From positions 124,001 to 188,000 of the forward strand of contig NZ_FZOF01000004.1 in the NCBI RefSeq assembly GCF_900188405.1: 64,000 nt of DNA, given 5' to 3'. The stretch comes from Actinacidiphila glaucinigra (lineage in GTDB: Bacteria; Actinomycetota; Actinomycetes; Streptomycetales; Streptomycetaceae). The translations under genes and the position numbers were made by a program. The notes under the pieces are model-generated. The model worked only from the letters and a program-made list of their open reading frames with translations, had not been told where the DNA came from and did no database searches. Shown piece by piece: positions 44,073 through 54,096 of the stretch (position 1 is the first letter of the stretch; every line of letters begins with the position of its first letter).

Positions 44073-44849
44073 ATGACGCAGTCCCCCGCCCGGCAGACCG
44101 CGCCGGCGGCCGAGGAGCCGCGTCTGACGGTGGACGAGCTCGCGGCACGGTCCGGTACGACGGTCCGCACGATCCGCTTCTACAGCGCCAAGGGCCTGCT
44201 GCCGCCGCCGGAACTGGGCACCCGCCGCATCGGTCTGTACGGGCCGGACCACCTCGCCCGGCTGGCGTTGATCGAGGAGCTGCAGCGGCAGGGGCTGACC
44301 CTGGCCGCGATCGGCCGCTACCTGGAGCAGCTGCCCGCCGACATCACCCCCGAGGACCTCGCGCTGCACCGGGCGCTGGTGGCGACGTGGATGCCCGACG
44401 CGGCGGAGGAACTGGCCCGGGACGGGCTGGAGCAGCGGGCGGGCCGGCCGCTGAGCGGCCACGACCTGGACCGGCTCGCCGCCATGGGCGTCCTGCACCC
44501 CACCGCGGACCCCGGTGTGCTGCTGGTGAACCCGGCGCTGCTGCACCTGGGGGTGCGCCTGCTGGACGTGCCGATCCCGCTGGAGACGCTGCTCGCCACC
44601 CGGGAGATCGTGCTGAAGCACGCCCGCGCGGTCGCCCACGAGCTGCACCGGCTCTTCCAGCAGGAGGTGTGGCAGCCGTACGTGGCCGGGCGCCCGGCGC
44701 CCGAGGAGCGGGCCCGGATGCGCAGGCTCACCGACGACCTGCAGCCGATGGTCGTCCAGGCCCTGGTCACCGCCTTCCAGCGGTCGCTCGCCGAGGAACT
44801 GCGGGCCACCGCCGCCGGGTTCGGCGACCGGGGGCGCGGCGGGGAGTGA
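44073..44849 (+). CDS. MerR-family transcriptional regulator
   Basis: A 258-residue regulator. The N-terminal MerR domain is LTVDELAARSGTTVRTIRFYSAKGLLPPP...YGPDHLARLALIEELQRQGLTLAAIGRYLEQL. A long helical C-terminal half without metal-binding cysteines suggests an organic effector. It lies just before and convergent with the beta-oxidation genes; similar regulators sit beside fatty-acid genes in actinobacteria, so control of that set is plausible but not shown. Confidence 0.88.
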   Translation: MTQSPARQTAPAAEEPRLTVDELAARSGTTVRTIRFYSAKGLLPPPELGTRRIGLYGPDHLARLALIEELQRQGLTLAAIGRYLEQLPADITPEDLALHRALVATWMPDAAEELARDGLEQRAGRPLSGHDLDRLAAMGVLHPTADPGVLLVNPALLHLGVRLLDVPIPLETLLATREIVLKHARAVAHELHRLFQQEVWQPYVAGRPAPEERARMRRLTDDLQPMVVQALVTAFQRSLAEELRATAAGFGDRGRGGE

Positions 44850-44855
44850 GACGGC

Positions 44856-44893
44856 GGCGCCGCGGTCCCCCCACCGAGGGGGGCCGCGGCGCC
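44856..44893. terminator. Hairpin between merR and the fatty-acid genes
   Basis: Arms 44856-44872 and 44878-44893 (GGCGCCGCGG core) pair with a single bulged T, seven bases past the merR stop. Confidence 0.75.
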
Positions 44894-44942
44894 GGCGTCC
44901 GGGCCGGTCGTACGGGCCGGTCGTACGGGTCAGCCGTACGGC

Positions 44943-47126
44943 TCAGCCGTCGGTGAAGGTCTCGCCCCGCCCGGCCTTCCGCACCAGCAGCTCCGGGGCC
45001 GCGAAGCGCTCGCCGTACGCGGCCCTCAGCTCCTCGGCGCGGGCCAGGAAGCCGGCCGGGCCTCCGGAGTAGCCGTTGACGTACTGCAGGACACCGCCGG
45101 TCCAGGCGGGGAAGCCGATGCCCAGGATGGAACCGATGTTGGCGTCGGTGACGGAGGTCAGAACGCCCTCCTCCAGGCAGCGGACGGAGTCCAGCGCCTC
45201 CACGAAGAGCATGCGCTCCTTGAGGTCCTCCAGGGGGACGGCCGCCGCCTCGGGCTTGGTGAAGTGCTCGCGAAGCCCGGGCCACAGGCCCGCCCGCTTG
45301 CCGTCGGCGTAGTCGTAGAACCCGGCGCCGCCGCTGCGTCCGGTGCGTCCGAACTCCTCGACCATGCGGTCGACGACGGCATCGGCGGGATGCGGCTGCC
45401 AGGTGCCGCCTGCCTCCTCCACGGCGCGCCGCGACTCCTCGCGGATCTTGCGGGGCAGAGTGAGCGTCAGCTCGTCCATCAGGGAGAGCACCTTGGCCGG
45501 GTAACCGGCCTGGGCGGCGGCCTGTTCCACGGTCGCGGGGTCGACGCCCTCGCCGACCATCGCCACCCCCTCGTTGATGAAGTGCCCGATGACGCGCGAG
45601 GTGAAGAAGCCCCGCGAGTCGTTGACGACGATCGGGGTCTTGCGGATCTGCCGGACCAGGTCGAAGGCGCGGGCGATCGCCTCGTCGCCGGTGCGGGCCC
45701 CCTTGATGATCTCGACCAGCGGCATCCTGTCGACCGGCGAGAAGAAGTGCAGGCCGATGAAGTCCTCGCGGCGCTGCACGCCCTCCGCCAGGAGCGAGAT
45801 GGGCAGGGTGGAGGTGTTGGAGCACAGCAGGGCGTCGGGGGCGACGACGCCCTCGATCTCCTGGAACACCTTGTGCTTCAGGGCCGGGTCCTCGAAGACC
45901 GCCTCGATGACGGCGTCGCAGCCCGCCAGGTCCTGCGGGTCGGCGGTGGCGTGGATCCGGGCGAGCAGCTCGTCCCGCTTCTCCTGGGTGGTACGGCCCC
46001 TGGCCAGGGCCTTGTCGAGGAGACCGGCGGAGTACGCCTTGCCGCGCTCGGCGGCCTCGGCGCTGACGTCCTTCAGGACGACCTCGATGCCGGCCTTGGC
46101 GCACGAGTAGGCGATGCCCGCGCCCATCATGCCGGCGCCGAGCACGGCCACCTTGGTGACGGTGCGGGCCGGTACGTCCTTGGGGCGGCTGGCACCGGAG
46201 TTGACGGCCTGCATGTCGAAGAAGAAGGCCTGGATCATGTTCTTGGCGATCGGGCCGGTCACCAGCTCGGTGAAGTAGCGGGCCTCGATGGCGAAAGCGG
46301 TGTCGACGTCGACCTGGGCGCTCTCCACGGCGGTGGCGAGGATGTTGCGCTGGGCCGGGTAGGGGGCGCCGGCGAGCTGCTTGCGCAGGTTGGCCGGGAA
46401 GGCGGGCAGGTTGGCGGCGAACTTGGGCGTGCTGGGGGTGCCGCCGGGGATGCGGTAGCCCTTGGCGTCCCAGGGCTGCGCCGACTCGGGGTGGGCGTCG
46501 ATGAAGGCGTGCGCCCTGGCGAGCATGTCGTCGTGGTCGGTCGCGACCTCGTGGACCAGCCCGTTCTCCAGCGCGCGCCGCGGGTCGTACTGGTTGCCCT
46601 GCAGCAGCACCTTCAGCAGCGCGTCGGTGATGCCGAGCAGCCGCACCGTGCGGACGACCCCGCCGCCGCCGGGGAGCAGGCCGAGGGTGGCCTCGGGCAG
46701 GCCGATCTTCGAGCCGGGCGCGTCGAGTGCCACGCGATGGTGGCAGGCGAGCGCGATCTCGTAACCGCCGCCGAGGGCCGCGCCGTTGATGGCGGCGACG
46801 ACGGGCTTGCCGAGGGTCTCGATGCGGCGCAGGTCGCGCTTCATGCCCATGCCGGCCTCGAAGATCTGCGGGGCGTCCTCGGGCCCCGCCTTGATCATGT
46901 CCTTGAGGTCGCCGCCGGCGAAGAAGGTCTTCTTGGCGGAGGTGACGATGACGCCGCGGACGGAGTCGCGTTCCGCCTCCAGGCGGTCGGCGACGGCCCG
47001 CAGGGACTCCCTGAAGGCCTGGTTCATGGTGTTCGCGGACTGGTTCGGGTCGTCGAGGACGAGGGTGACGACCCCGGTCTCGTCCTGTTCCCAGCGGATG
47101 GTGGTGTTCGTCGGAAGAGCGGTCAT
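44943..47126 (-). CDS. fadB: Fatty-acid oxidation complex alpha subunit (enoyl-CoA hydratase / 3-hydroxyacyl-CoA dehydrogenase)
   Basis: A 727-residue bifunctional enzyme. The N-terminal crotonase domain (about 1-200) has [17 protein letters not shown] and [15 protein letters not shown] with the two acidic residues. The central NAD domain starts [21 protein letters not shown] (about residue 325). The 3HCDH C-terminal domains follow, with [19 protein letters not shown]. It catalyses steps two and three of beta-oxidation and acts with the thiolase encoded 37 bp upstream on the same strand. Start is ATG 47126. Confidence 0.95.
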   Translation of the reverse strand: MTALPTNTTIRWEQDETGVVTLVLDDPNQSANTMNQAFRESLRAVADRLEAERDSVRGVIVTSAKKTFFAGGDLKDMIKAGPEDAPQIFEAGMGMKRDLRRIETLGKPVVAAINGAALGGGYEIALACHHRVALDAPGSKIGLPEATLGLLPGGGGVVRTVRLLGITDALLKVLLQGNQYDPRRALENGLVHEVATDHDDMLARAHAFIDAHPESAQPWDAKGYRIPGGTPSTPKFAANLPAFPANLRKQLAGAPYPAQRNILATAVESAQVDVDTAFAIEARYFTELVTGPIAKNMIQAFFFDMQAVNSGASRPKDVPARTVTKVAVLGAGMMGAGIAYSCAKAGIEVVLKDVSAEAAERGKAYSAGLLDKALARGRTTQEKRDELLARIHATADPQDLAGCDAVIEAVFEDPALKHKVFQEIEGVVAPDALLCSNTSTLPISLLAEGVQRREDFIGLHFFSPVDRMPLVEIIKGARTGDEAIARAFDLVRQIRKTPIVVNDSRGFFTSRVIGHFINEGVAMVGEGVDPATVEQAAAQAGYPAKVLSLMDELTLTLPRKIREESRRAVEEAGGTWQPHPADAVVDRMVEEFGRTGRSGGAGFYDYADGKRAGLWPGLREHFTKPEAAAVPLEDLKERMLFVEALDSVRCLEEGVLTSVTDANIGSILGIGFPAWTGGVLQYVNGYSGGPAGFLARAEELRAAYGERFAAPELLVRKAGRGETFTDG

Positions 47127-47163
47127 GTTCGGTCGGCTCCGTAGCGGGGTGCGGGACAGCAGG

Positions 47164-48378
47164 TCAGAGGCGCTCGACGACGGTGGCGATGCCCATGCCG
47201 CCGCCGACGCACAGCGTGGCGAGTCCGTACCGCTGGTCGCGGCGTTCCAGTTCGTCGACGAGGGTCCCCAGGATCATGGCGCCGGTGGCACCGAGGGGGT
47301 GGCCGAGCGCGATGGCGCCGCCGTTGACGTTGACCTTGTCGTGGCTCAGGCCCATCTCGCGCATGAAGCGCAGGACGACCGCGGCGAAGGCCTCGTTGAT
47401 CTCGACCAGGTCGATGTCGTCGACGGTCAGCCCGGCCTTGGCGAGCGCCTTGCGGCAGGCGGGGGCGGGGCCGGTGAGCATGATGGTGGGGTCCGAGCCG
47501 GAGACCGCGGCGGAGACGATGCGGGCGCGCGGGGTCAGGCCGAAGCGCTCGCCTGTCTCGCGGTTGCCGATGGCCACCAGTGCGGCGCCGTCCACGATGC
47601 CCGAGGAGTTGCCCGCGTGGTGGACGTGGTCGATCCTCTCGACCCAGTGGTACTTCTGCAGCGCGACGGCGTCGAAGCCGCCCGCCTCGCCGATCGTGGC
47701 GAAGGACGGCTTGAGCCCCGCCAGGCTCTCCGCGGTGGTGCCGGGCCGGATGTGCTCGTCGCGGTCGAGGACGACCAGGCCGTTGCGGTCGACGACGGGG
47801 ACGACGGAGCGGTCGAAGCGGCCCTCCTTCCACGCCTCGACGGCGCGGGCCTGCGACTCGGCGGCGTAGGAGTCCACGTCGTGGCGGCTGAAGCCCTCGA
47901 TGGTGGCGATGAGGTCGGCGCCGACGCCCTGGGGCACGAAGCCCGTGGTGTAGCTGGTCATCGGGTCCATGGCCCAGGCGCCGCCGTCGGAGCCCATGGC
48001 GACACGGGACATCGACTCCACGCCGCCCGCGAGCACCAGGTCCTCCCAGCCGGAGCGGACCTTGGCGGCGGCCATGTTGACGGCCTCCAGGCCGGAGGCG
48101 CAGAAGCGGTTCTCCTGGACGCCGGCCACGGTCTCGGGCAGCCCGGCGGCGATGGCGGCGGTCTTGGCGATGTCGGAGCCCTGGTCGCCGATCGGGGTGA
48201 CGACACCGAGCACGATGTCGTCGATTGCGGCCGGGTCGAGGCCCGGCAGGCGGCGGCGCAGTTCGTCGATGAGCCCGGTGACCAGGTCGATGGGCTTGGT
48301 GCCGTGCAGGGAGCCGTTGGCCTTGCCGCGCCCGCGCGGGGTGCGGATGGCCTCGTAGACGTAGGCGTCGGTGCTCAA
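47164..48378 (-). CDS. fadA: Acetyl-CoA C-acyltransferase (thiolase)
   Basis: A 404-residue thiolase for the last step of beta-oxidation. The acylated Cys is in [16 protein letters not shown] (about residue 92). The His motif is [15 protein letters not shown], and the second catalytic Cys is in [13 protein letters not shown]. The start is TTG 48378 with AAAGG about ten bases upstream. It forms an alpha2beta2-type complex with the FadB-like product by family knowledge. Confidence 0.95.
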   Translation of the reverse strand: MSTDAYVYEAIRTPRGRGKANGSLHGTKPIDLVTGLIDELRRRLPGLDPAAIDDIVLGVVTPIGDQGSDIAKTAAIAAGLPETVAGVQENRFCASGLEAVNMAAAKVRSGWEDLVLAGGVESMSRVAMGSDGGAWAMDPMTSYTTGFVPQGVGADLIATIEGFSRHDVDSYAAESQARAVEAWKEGRFDRSVVPVVDRNGLVVLDRDEHIRPGTTAESLAGLKPSFATIGEAGGFDAVALQKYHWVERIDHVHHAGNSSGIVDGAALVAIGNRETGERFGLTPRARIVSAAVSGSDPTIMLTGPAPACRKALAKAGLTVDDIDLVEINEAFAAVVLRFMREMGLSHDKVNVNGGAIALGHPLGATGAMILGTLVDELERRDQRYGLATLCVGGGMGIATVVERL

Positions 48379-48444
48379 CGTCGGATGCCTTTCGATGAGG
48401 GTGTCGGTGTGGGTGTGGGTGTGGGGGTGGTGCGAGGGGGTGGA

Positions 48445-49587
48445 TCAGCCGAGCAGCGAACGGCCGATGATCTCCTTCATGATCTCCGTGGTGCCGCCGT
48501 AGATGGTCTGGACACGTCCGTCGGTGAAGGCCCTGGCGATCGGGAACTCGCTCATGTAGCCGTAGCCGCCGTGCAGTTGCAAACACCTGTCGGTGACCCG
48601 CTTCTGCAGTTCCGTCGCCCACCATTTGGCCATCGACGCGTGCACCGCGTCGAGGCGGCCCGCCGCGTGCTCGCCGACGCAACGGTCGACGAAGGCGCGT
48701 GTGACGGCGCACTCGGTGGCCATCTCGGCGATCTCGAAGCGTATGTGCTGGAGCCGCGCGAGCTGCCGGCCGAAGGCCTCGCGCTCCTTGACGTAGGTGG
48801 TGGTGAGGTCCAGCAGGTGCTCGGCGGCCGCCGCCGCGGCGACGGCGATGGTGAGCCGCTCCTGGGCGAGGTTGGCCATGAGGTGGAGGAAGGCCTGGTT
48901 CTCGGTGCCCAGCAGGTTCTCCTTGGGCACCCGTACGTCGCGGAAGAAGAGTTCGGCGGTGTCCTGGGCCCTCTGGCCGATCTTGTCGAGGTTGCGGCCG
49001 CGTTCGAAGCCGGGCATGCCGCGTTCCACCACGAGCAGGCTCAGCCCGCGCGCGCCGCCCTCGGGGGTGGTGCGGGCGACGACCACGACGAGGTCGGCGA
49101 GGATCCCGTTGGAGATGAAGGTCTTGGAGCCGTTGAGGACCCAGGCGTCGCCCTCGTCGGCGGTGGTGGTGCGGATGCCCTGCAGGTCAGAGCCGGCGCC
49201 GGGCTCGGTCATGGCGATGGCCGTGATGGTCTCGCCGCTGCAGAACCCGGGCAGCCAGCGCCGCTTCTGCTCCTCGGTGGCCAGCCCGGTCAGGTACGGG
49301 CCGACGATGTCGTTGTGGAGGCCGAGGGCGAGCCCGTGCGCTCCGGCGCGCGCGAACTCCTCGGCCAGCACGACCGCGTAGCGGAAGTCGTCGCCGCCTC
49401 CGCCGCCGTACTCCTCCGGCACCGAGAGGCCGAGCAGGCCCTGGCGGCCGGCGGCGAGCCAGGCCTCGCGGTCGACGATGCCGGCCTTCTCCCAGCGCTC
49501 GTGGTGCGGCAGCACCTCCCTGGCCAGGAAGGCCCTGACGGTCTCCCGGAACGCCTCGTGCTCGGCCGTGAAGAGGTCGCGCCGCAT
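48445..49587 (-). CDS. Acyl-CoA dehydrogenase (long-chain type)
   Basis: A 380-residue flavoenzyme for the first step of beta-oxidation. FAD/substrate motifs are AIAMTEPGAGSDLQGIRT and QLHGGYGYMSEFPIARAFTDGRVQTIYGGTTEIMKEIIGRSL, the latter as two adjoining segments. At the YEGT site, where short- and medium-chain enzymes carry the catalytic Glu, this protein has Gly (YGGTTEI). This is as in long-chain and isovaleryl types, which use a Glu on another helix. It sits in the same direction as the thiolase. Confidence 0.92.
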   Translation of the reverse strand: MRRDLFTAEHEAFRETVRAFLAREVLPHHERWEKAGIVDREAWLAAGRQGLLGLSVPEEYGGGGGDDFRYAVVLAEEFARAGAHGLALGLHNDIVGPYLTGLATEEQKRRWLPGFCSGETITAIAMTEPGAGSDLQGIRTTTADEGDAWVLNGSKTFISNGILADLVVVVARTTPEGGARGLSLLVVERGMPGFERGRNLDKIGQRAQDTAELFFRDVRVPKENLLGTENQAFLHLMANLAQERLTIAVAAAAAAEHLLDLTTTYVKEREAFGRQLARLQHIRFEIAEMATECAVTRAFVDRCVGEHAAGRLDAVHASMAKWWATELQKRVTDRCLQLHGGYGYMSEFPIARAFTDGRVQTIYGGTTEIMKEIIGRSLLG

Positions 49588-49617
49588 GCTGGTGCCTGCC
49601 TTCCGCCGGTGGCCCGG

Positions 49618-50838
49618 CTACGGGAGCCGGTCGCCGGCCCGCTCGACGAGGGGGGTGGGCGTCGTGACCCCGGGGACGGACACCGGAAGGTCCCAGTCGC
49701 GGGCGACCTCCGCGGTGTGCGCGCCGGGCAGGGCGGGCGGCCGCCGCAGCGCGCCGGGCGTCGCGGAGAAGCGCGGGGCGGGAGCGGGCTGGGTGATGCC
49801 GCCGGTGGCGGCGAAGGTGCCGCGGGCGGCCAGGTGGGGATGGGACGCGGCCTCGGCCAGCGAGAGCACCGGCGCCGTGCACGCGTCGCTGCCCTCGAAG
49901 ACCTCCGTCCACTCCCGACGGGTACGGGACATGAAGCGGGCCGCGATCAGGGTGCGCAGTTCGTCCCAGCGTCCGAGGTCGCCCCGGTCCGGCGCGTCCT
50001 CCGGGAGGCCGAGCAGCCGGGCGAACTCCGCGTAGAAGGCGGGTTCCAGGGCGCCGACGGCCATCCAGCCGCCGTCGGCGGTCCCGTAGACGGCGTAGTA
50101 GGGGCAGCCGCCGTCCAGCAGGTTGGCGCCCCGCCGGTCCTGCCAGCCGCCGGCGGCGACCATGCCGCGGATCATCGCGCCGAGGTGGGCGACGCCGTCG
50201 ACGACGGCCGCGTCGACGACCTGGCCGGTGCCGGTGGCGCGGGCGTGGTGCAGGGCCGCGAGCACACCGGTGACCAGGTAGAGGGAGCCGCCGGCGTAGT
50301 CCCCGAGCAGATTGGCCGGGATCGCGGGCGGACCGTCGCCGGGGCCGATCATCCCCAGGGCCCCGGCGACGGCGATGTACCCGATGTCGTGCCCGGCGCG
50401 CGGGGCGAGCGGCCCGTCCTGACCCCAGCCGGTCATGCGGCCGTAGACGAGGCGGGGGTTGCGGGCGTGGCAGTCGGCCGGGCCGACGCCGAGGCGTTCG
50501 GCGACGCCGGGGCGGTTGCCCTCCAGCAGGACGTCGGCACGGGCGGCGAGGTCCAGGACCAGCCGGACGCCCTCCTCGCTCTTGAGGTCGGCGACCACGG
50601 AGCGCTTGTTGCGGTTGGTGACGTCGTGCGCCGGGTCGACGCCGAGGCGGGGGCCGCCCGGCCGGTCGACGCGGACGACGTCGGCGCCGAGGTCGCCGAG
50701 GAGCATGGCGGCGAAGGGGGCCGGACCGATGCCGGCCAGCTCCACCACGCGCACACCGGCGAGCGGTCCTCCGGCGGAGGACGCTTCTCCCGGCCGTTCC
50801 CCCGGTCGTTCCCCCGGTCGCGTTCGCGCCTCGGTCAT
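49618..50838 (-). CDS. CaiB/BaiF-family CoA-transferase or alpha-methylacyl-CoA racemase
   Basis: A 406-residue type III CoA-transferase-fold protein. Landmarks are GPLAGVRVVELAGIGPAPFAAM, VVRVDRPGG, RNKRSVVADLKSEEG, then GHDIGYIAVAGAL and NLLGDYAGGSLYLVTGVLAAL with a conserved Asp. The LAGIGPAP start and GHDI favour the AMACR racemase branch, which epimerises 2-methylacyl-CoA for beta-oxidation. ATG 50838 has GGAGG upstream; three RPGE copies form a short N-terminal repeat. It is first in the fatty-acid gene run. Confidence 0.88.
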   Translation of the reverse strand: MTEARTRPGERPGERPGEASSAGGPLAGVRVVELAGIGPAPFAAMLLGDLGADVVRVDRPGGPRLGVDPAHDVTNRNKRSVVADLKSEEGVRLVLDLAARADVLLEGNRPGVAERLGVGPADCHARNPRLVYGRMTGWGQDGPLAPRAGHDIGYIAVAGALGMIGPGDGPPAIPANLLGDYAGGSLYLVTGVLAALHHARATGTGQVVDAAVVDGVAHLGAMIRGMVAAGGWQDRRGANLLDGGCPYYAVYGTADGGWMAVGALEPAFYAEFARLLGLPEDAPDRGDLGRWDELRTLIAARFMSRTRREWTEVFEGSDACTAPVLSLAEAASHPHLAARGTFAATGGITQPAPAPRFSATPGALRRPPALPGAHTAEVARDWDLPVSVPGVTTPTPLVERAGDRLP

Positions 50839-50867
50839 CGGGGCCTCCGGCTTCGCGACGAGCATGA

Positions 50868-50886
50868 CAGTATTGCTGTAACACTG
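50868..50886. promoter_or_regulatory. Dyad operator in the divergent fatty-acid promoter region
   Basis: CAGTATT (50868-50874) and AACACTG (50880-50886) form a near-perfect inverted repeat with spacer GCTGT. It lies 30 bases upstream of the CaiB/BaiF start, opposite the amidohydrolase gene, in an A/T-rich island. It looks like a TetR-type site. Confidence 0.5.
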
Positions 50887-50977
50887 GCGATGCTATGGAT
50901 GCGCGATGCCGATGACAAGGGCCGCAGCCCCGGCGGGCCGCGGTTCGTGTGAGGATCACCGCCATGGAGGAGGCACA

Positions 50978-51883
50978 GTGGCAGAGGTGACGGACATGGC
51001 GCCGGCGGACGAGGCCCTACGGGTGAGGCGGCTCTGGCAGGACCTGGGCCTGCCGGGGATCGTGGACGTCCACACCCACTTCATGCCCGACCGCGTGCTG
51101 GCCAAGGTCTGGGCGTACTTCGACTCGGCCGGCCCGCTCACGGGCCGACCGTGGCCGATCGCCTACCGCACCGACGAGGACGAGCGGGTGGCCACGCTGC
51201 GGGCGTTCGGGGTGCGCGCCTTCACCTCGATGCTCTACCCGCACAAGCCCGCGATGGCCGCCTGGCTGAACTCCTGGGCCGCCGGCTTCGCCGCCCGGAC
51301 GCCCGACTGCCTGCACACGGCGACCTTCTTCCCGGAGCCGGAGGCGCCGGGCTACGTCCGGCAGGCGCTGGAGGCGGGCGCCCGGGTCTTCAAGTGCCAC
51401 GTGCAGGTCGGCGCCTTCGACCCCAACGACGCGCTGCTCGACCCCGTCTGGGGCCTGCTCGCGGACAGCGGCGTCCCCGTCGTCACCCACTGCGGTTCGG
51501 GGCCCGTCCCCGGCCGCCACACCGGCCCCGGCCCGATCGCCCGGCTGCTGGCCCGGCACCCCCGGCTGCGGCTGGTCGTCGCGCACATGGGCATGCCGGA
51601 GTACGGGGCGTTCCTGGACCTCGCCGAGCGGTACGAGGGCGTGCACCTGGACACGACGATGGCGTTCACGGACTTCAGCGAGGCCGACGCGCCCTTCCCG
51701 CCCCCGGAGCGCAAGCGACTGGCCGACCTCGGCGAACGCGTCCTGTTCGGCAGCGACTTCCCCAACATCCCGTACGCGTACCCGCACGCCCTGCAGGCGC
51801 TGACGCGGCTGGAGCTGGGCGAGGCGTGGGCGCGGGGCGTCCTGTACGGCAACGCCGTCCGGCTCTTCGGGATCCCGCGGTGA
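50978..51883 (+). CDS. Amidohydrolase family protein (ACMSD-like, amidohydrolase_2)
   Basis: A 301-residue TIM-barrel metal hydrolase. Metal-ligand candidates in order: VDVHTHFMPD, VTHCGSG, VVAHMGMPEY and LFGSDFPNIPY with the conserved Asp. It belongs to the aminocarboxymuconate-semialdehyde-decarboxylase-like branch, which includes decarboxylases and hydrolases of aromatic acids. GTG 50978 follows GGAGGAGG. It is divergent from the fatty-acid genes and coupled by GTGA to a GNAT gene. The substrate is unknown. Confidence 0.87.
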   Translation: MAEVTDMAPADEALRVRRLWQDLGLPGIVDVHTHFMPDRVLAKVWAYFDSAGPLTGRPWPIAYRTDEDERVATLRAFGVRAFTSMLYPHKPAMAAWLNSWAAGFAARTPDCLHTATFFPEPEAPGYVRQALEAGARVFKCHVQVGAFDPNDALLDPVWGLLADSGVPVVTHCGSGPVPGRHTGPGPIARLLARHPRLRLVVAHMGMPEYGAFLDLAERYEGVHLDTTMAFTDFSEADAPFPPPERKRLADLGERVLFGSDFPNIPYAYPHALQALTRLELGEAWARGVLYGNAVRLFGIPR

Positions 51884-52434
51884 CGCCGCCCGCGCGCCCC
51901 TGCGCGCCCGAGGCGATCACCACGCCGCGGCTGGTGCTCGAACCGCTGCGGGTCGATCACGCGCGGGAGATGGCCGACGTGCTCTGCGACCCCGGGCTCC
52001 ACGAGTTCACCGGTGGCACCCCGTACGACGCGCCGGGTCTGCGCGCCCGCTACACCCGCCTGGTCGCCGGCTCCGGGGACCCCGCCGTGTCCTGGTGGAA
52101 CTGGGTGGTCCGGCTGCGCGCGGAGGACCGCCTCACGGGCACCGTGCAGGCCACGGTGGCGTGGGACACCCCCGACGGCACGGTCGCGGAGGTCGCCTGG
52201 GTGACCGGCGTCCCCTGGCAGGGCCGCGGCATCGCCACCGAGGCCGCCGTCGCCCTCGTCGCCCGGCTCGCGGCACTCCCCGTGGACCGCGTCGTCGCCC
52301 ATGTCCACCCCGGTCACGTTGCGTCCCGTTCCGTCGCCGCGGCCGCCGGCCTCACCCCCACGTCCGTCGTCGTGGACGGCGAGGTCCGCTGGCAGCGCGA
52401 CGTCACCCGGCCCGGCGGGGCACAGGGCGGCTGA
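51880..52434 (+). CDS. GNAT-family N-acetyltransferase (RimJ/RimL type)
   Basis: A 184-residue acetyltransferase. It starts ITTPRLVLEPLRVDHAREMADVL, as in RimJ/RimL-like enzymes. The acetyl-CoA-binding segment is VPWQGRGIATEAAVALV, and the C-terminal pattern is VHPGHVASRSVAAAAGL. GTG 51880 overlaps the amidohydrolase stop. The substrate (ribosomal protein N-terminus, antibiotic or other amine) is not predictable here. Confidence 0.87.
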   Translation: MTPPARPCAPEAITTPRLVLEPLRVDHAREMADVLCDPGLHEFTGGTPYDAPGLRARYTRLVAGSGDPAVSWWNWVVRLRAEDRLTGTVQATVAWDTPDGTVAEVAWVTGVPWQGRGIATEAAVALVARLAALPVDRVVAHVHPGHVASRSVAAAAGLTPTSVVVDGEVRWQRDVTRPGGAQGG

Positions 52435-52608
52435 CGCCGTCCGGGCGCGGCACTCCGCGGTACTCCGGTACTCCGTACGACGACATCGGCGCCCCGCGGC
52501 GGGCGCCGTTGCGGGCGTCGGGCGCCGCCGTGATGAAGGATGTCCCCCGCCCGGGACATCCGGTACATCCCGGACGTCCGCCCTACGTCGCACGGGAGGT
52601 GCGCCCGC

Positions 52609-54096
52609 ATGGCGCCACGTCCGCACTGGCTCTTCGGCGACCAGCTGGGACCGCACTTCCTCGACCCCGGCGTGCCCGTGGTAATGGTCGAGGCGCGCTC
52701 GGCGTTCGCCCGGCGCCGCTCGCACCGGGCCAAGGCCCACCTCCTGCTGTCCGCGATGCGGCACCGGGCGGCGGAACTCGGCGACCGTGTGCGCTACGTG
52801 CGGGCCGGCACCTATCGCGAGGGGCTGCGCGAGGCGGCCGGCGACGCGCGGGTGACGGTGTCCCGGCCGAGCTCGCGGGCCGCGCTGCGGCTGGTGGAGT
52901 CGATGGACCGGGTCGAGGTCCTGCCGGACCGCGGATTCCTGGTGTCGCGCGAGGAGTTCGCCGGCTGGCTCGAGGATCGCGGCGGGGCACGCCTGCGGCT
53001 GGAGGACTTCTACCGCTGGGTGCGCCGCTCCCACGACCTGCTGATGGACGGCGGCGAACCGGCCGGCGGCCGCTGGAACCTGGACCACGACAACCGGGAG
53101 CCGCCCCCGCGCGACCGGGACGACCTCGGGGTACCGCCGCCCTGGCGGCCGCACGAGGACGAGATCGACGAGGAGGTCCGGCGCGACCTCGACCGCTGGG
53201 AGCGCGAGGGCCGGGTCCGCTTCGTCGGCCGCGACGGCCCCCGGTTGTTCCCCGTGACCCGGCGCGAGGCCCTGTCGGCGCTGCGCTCCTTCGTCGCGCA
53301 CCGGCTGCCGGAGTTCGGGCGGTACGAGGACGCCATGCTCGCCGGGGACCCGGTGATGAGCCACAGCCTGCTCTCCGCCCCGCTGAACCTGGGGCTGCTG
53401 CACCCCGCCGAGTGCGTCGAGCGGGCCGAGCGCGCGTTGCGCTCAGGTGACGCGCCGCTGAACAGCGTGGAGGGCTTCGTCCGGCAGATCGCCGGCTGGC
53501 GGGAGTACGTGCAGCAGTTGTACTGGCACTTCGGCGCGGACTACCGGCAGCGCAACGAACTGCGGCACCACACACGGCTGCCGCGCTGGTTCCTGGAACT
53601 GGACGCGGACGCGGTGCGGGCGCGCTGCCTGTCGACGGTGCTGGCCCAGGTCCGCGACACGGGGTGGACCCACCACACCCCCCGGCTGATGGTGCTGGGC
53701 AGCCACGCGCTCCAACACGGCTGGGATCCGGCGGAGTTGACCGACTGGTTCCACCGCTGCTTCGTCGACGGCCACGACTGGGTGATGGCGCCGAACGTGG
53801 TCGGGATGTCCCAGTACGCGGACGGCGGGCTGATGACGACCAAGCCGTACACCTCCGCGGGCGCCTACATCCACCGCATGAGCGACCTCTGCGACGGCTG
53901 CGCCTACCGGCCCGCCGAACGGACGGGCGAGCGCGCCTGCCCGTACACCACCGGCTACTGGTCCTTCGTGCACCGGCACCGCGATCTGCTCGCCGCCAAC
54001 CACCGTACGGCGAGGGCGGTTCGAGGTCTGGAGCGGCTCGGGAACCTGCCCGAGGTGCTGGCGCTGGAGGAGGAACGCGGGCGACGGGCTCCGTGA
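52609..54096 (+). CDS. Fe-S-cluster photolyase (FeS-BCP / PhrB-like cryptochrome-photolyase)
   Basis: A 495-residue flavoprotein of the prokaryotic (6-4)-photolyase branch, which repairs UV photoproducts in DNA with light. The N-terminal PHWLFGDQLGPHF is typical of this branch. Cys340, Cys428, Cys431 and Cys444 (LCDGC... and ERACPYTTGYW) have the same spacing (88, 3, 13) as the four [4Fe-4S] ligands of Agrobacterium PhrB, as I recall them. The FAD-site region NVVGMSQYADGGLMTTKPYTS is present. ATG 52609 has GGGAGG upstream. It appears monocistronic. Confidence 0.93.
   Translation: MAPRPHWLFGDQLGPHFLDPGVPVVMVEARSAFARRRSHRAKAHLLLSAMRHRAAELGDRVRYVRAGTYREGLREAAGDARVTVSRPSSRAALRLVESMDRVEVLPDRGFLVSREEFAGWLEDRGGARLRLEDFYRWVRRSHDLLMDGGEPAGGRWNLDHDNREPPPRDRDDLGVPPPWRPHEDEIDEEVRRDLDRWEREGRVRFVGRDGPRLFPVTRREALSALRSFVAHRLPEFGRYEDAMLAGDPVMSHSLLSAPLNLGLLHPAECVERAERALRSGDAPLNSVEGFVRQIAGWREYVQQLYWHFGADYRQRNELRHHTRLPRWFLELDADAVRARCLSTVLAQVRDTGWTHHTPRLMVLGSHALQHGWDPAELTDWFHRCFVDGHDWVMAPNVVGMSQYADGGLMTTKPYTSAGAYIHRMSDLCDGCAYRPAERTGERACPYTTGYWSFVHRHRDLLAANHRTARAVRGLERLGNLPEVLALEEERGRRAP

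Noticed and set aside
44905..44946. Repeated GGCCGGTCGTACGG-type units after merR
   Set aside because: Only two to three degenerate copies beside a terminator; not long enough to call an element.
48390..48440. GTGTGG-rich microsatellite before the thiolase gene
   Set aside because: Short simple-sequence run in a 66-base gap; no sign of function beyond possible slippage.
46786..50952. Very long open frame on the plus strand opposite the fatty-acid genes
   Set aside because: It is a third-position GC artefact antisense to four clearly recognisable enzymes. Its translation is low complexity (Gly/Ala/Val/Asp/Arg) without motifs.
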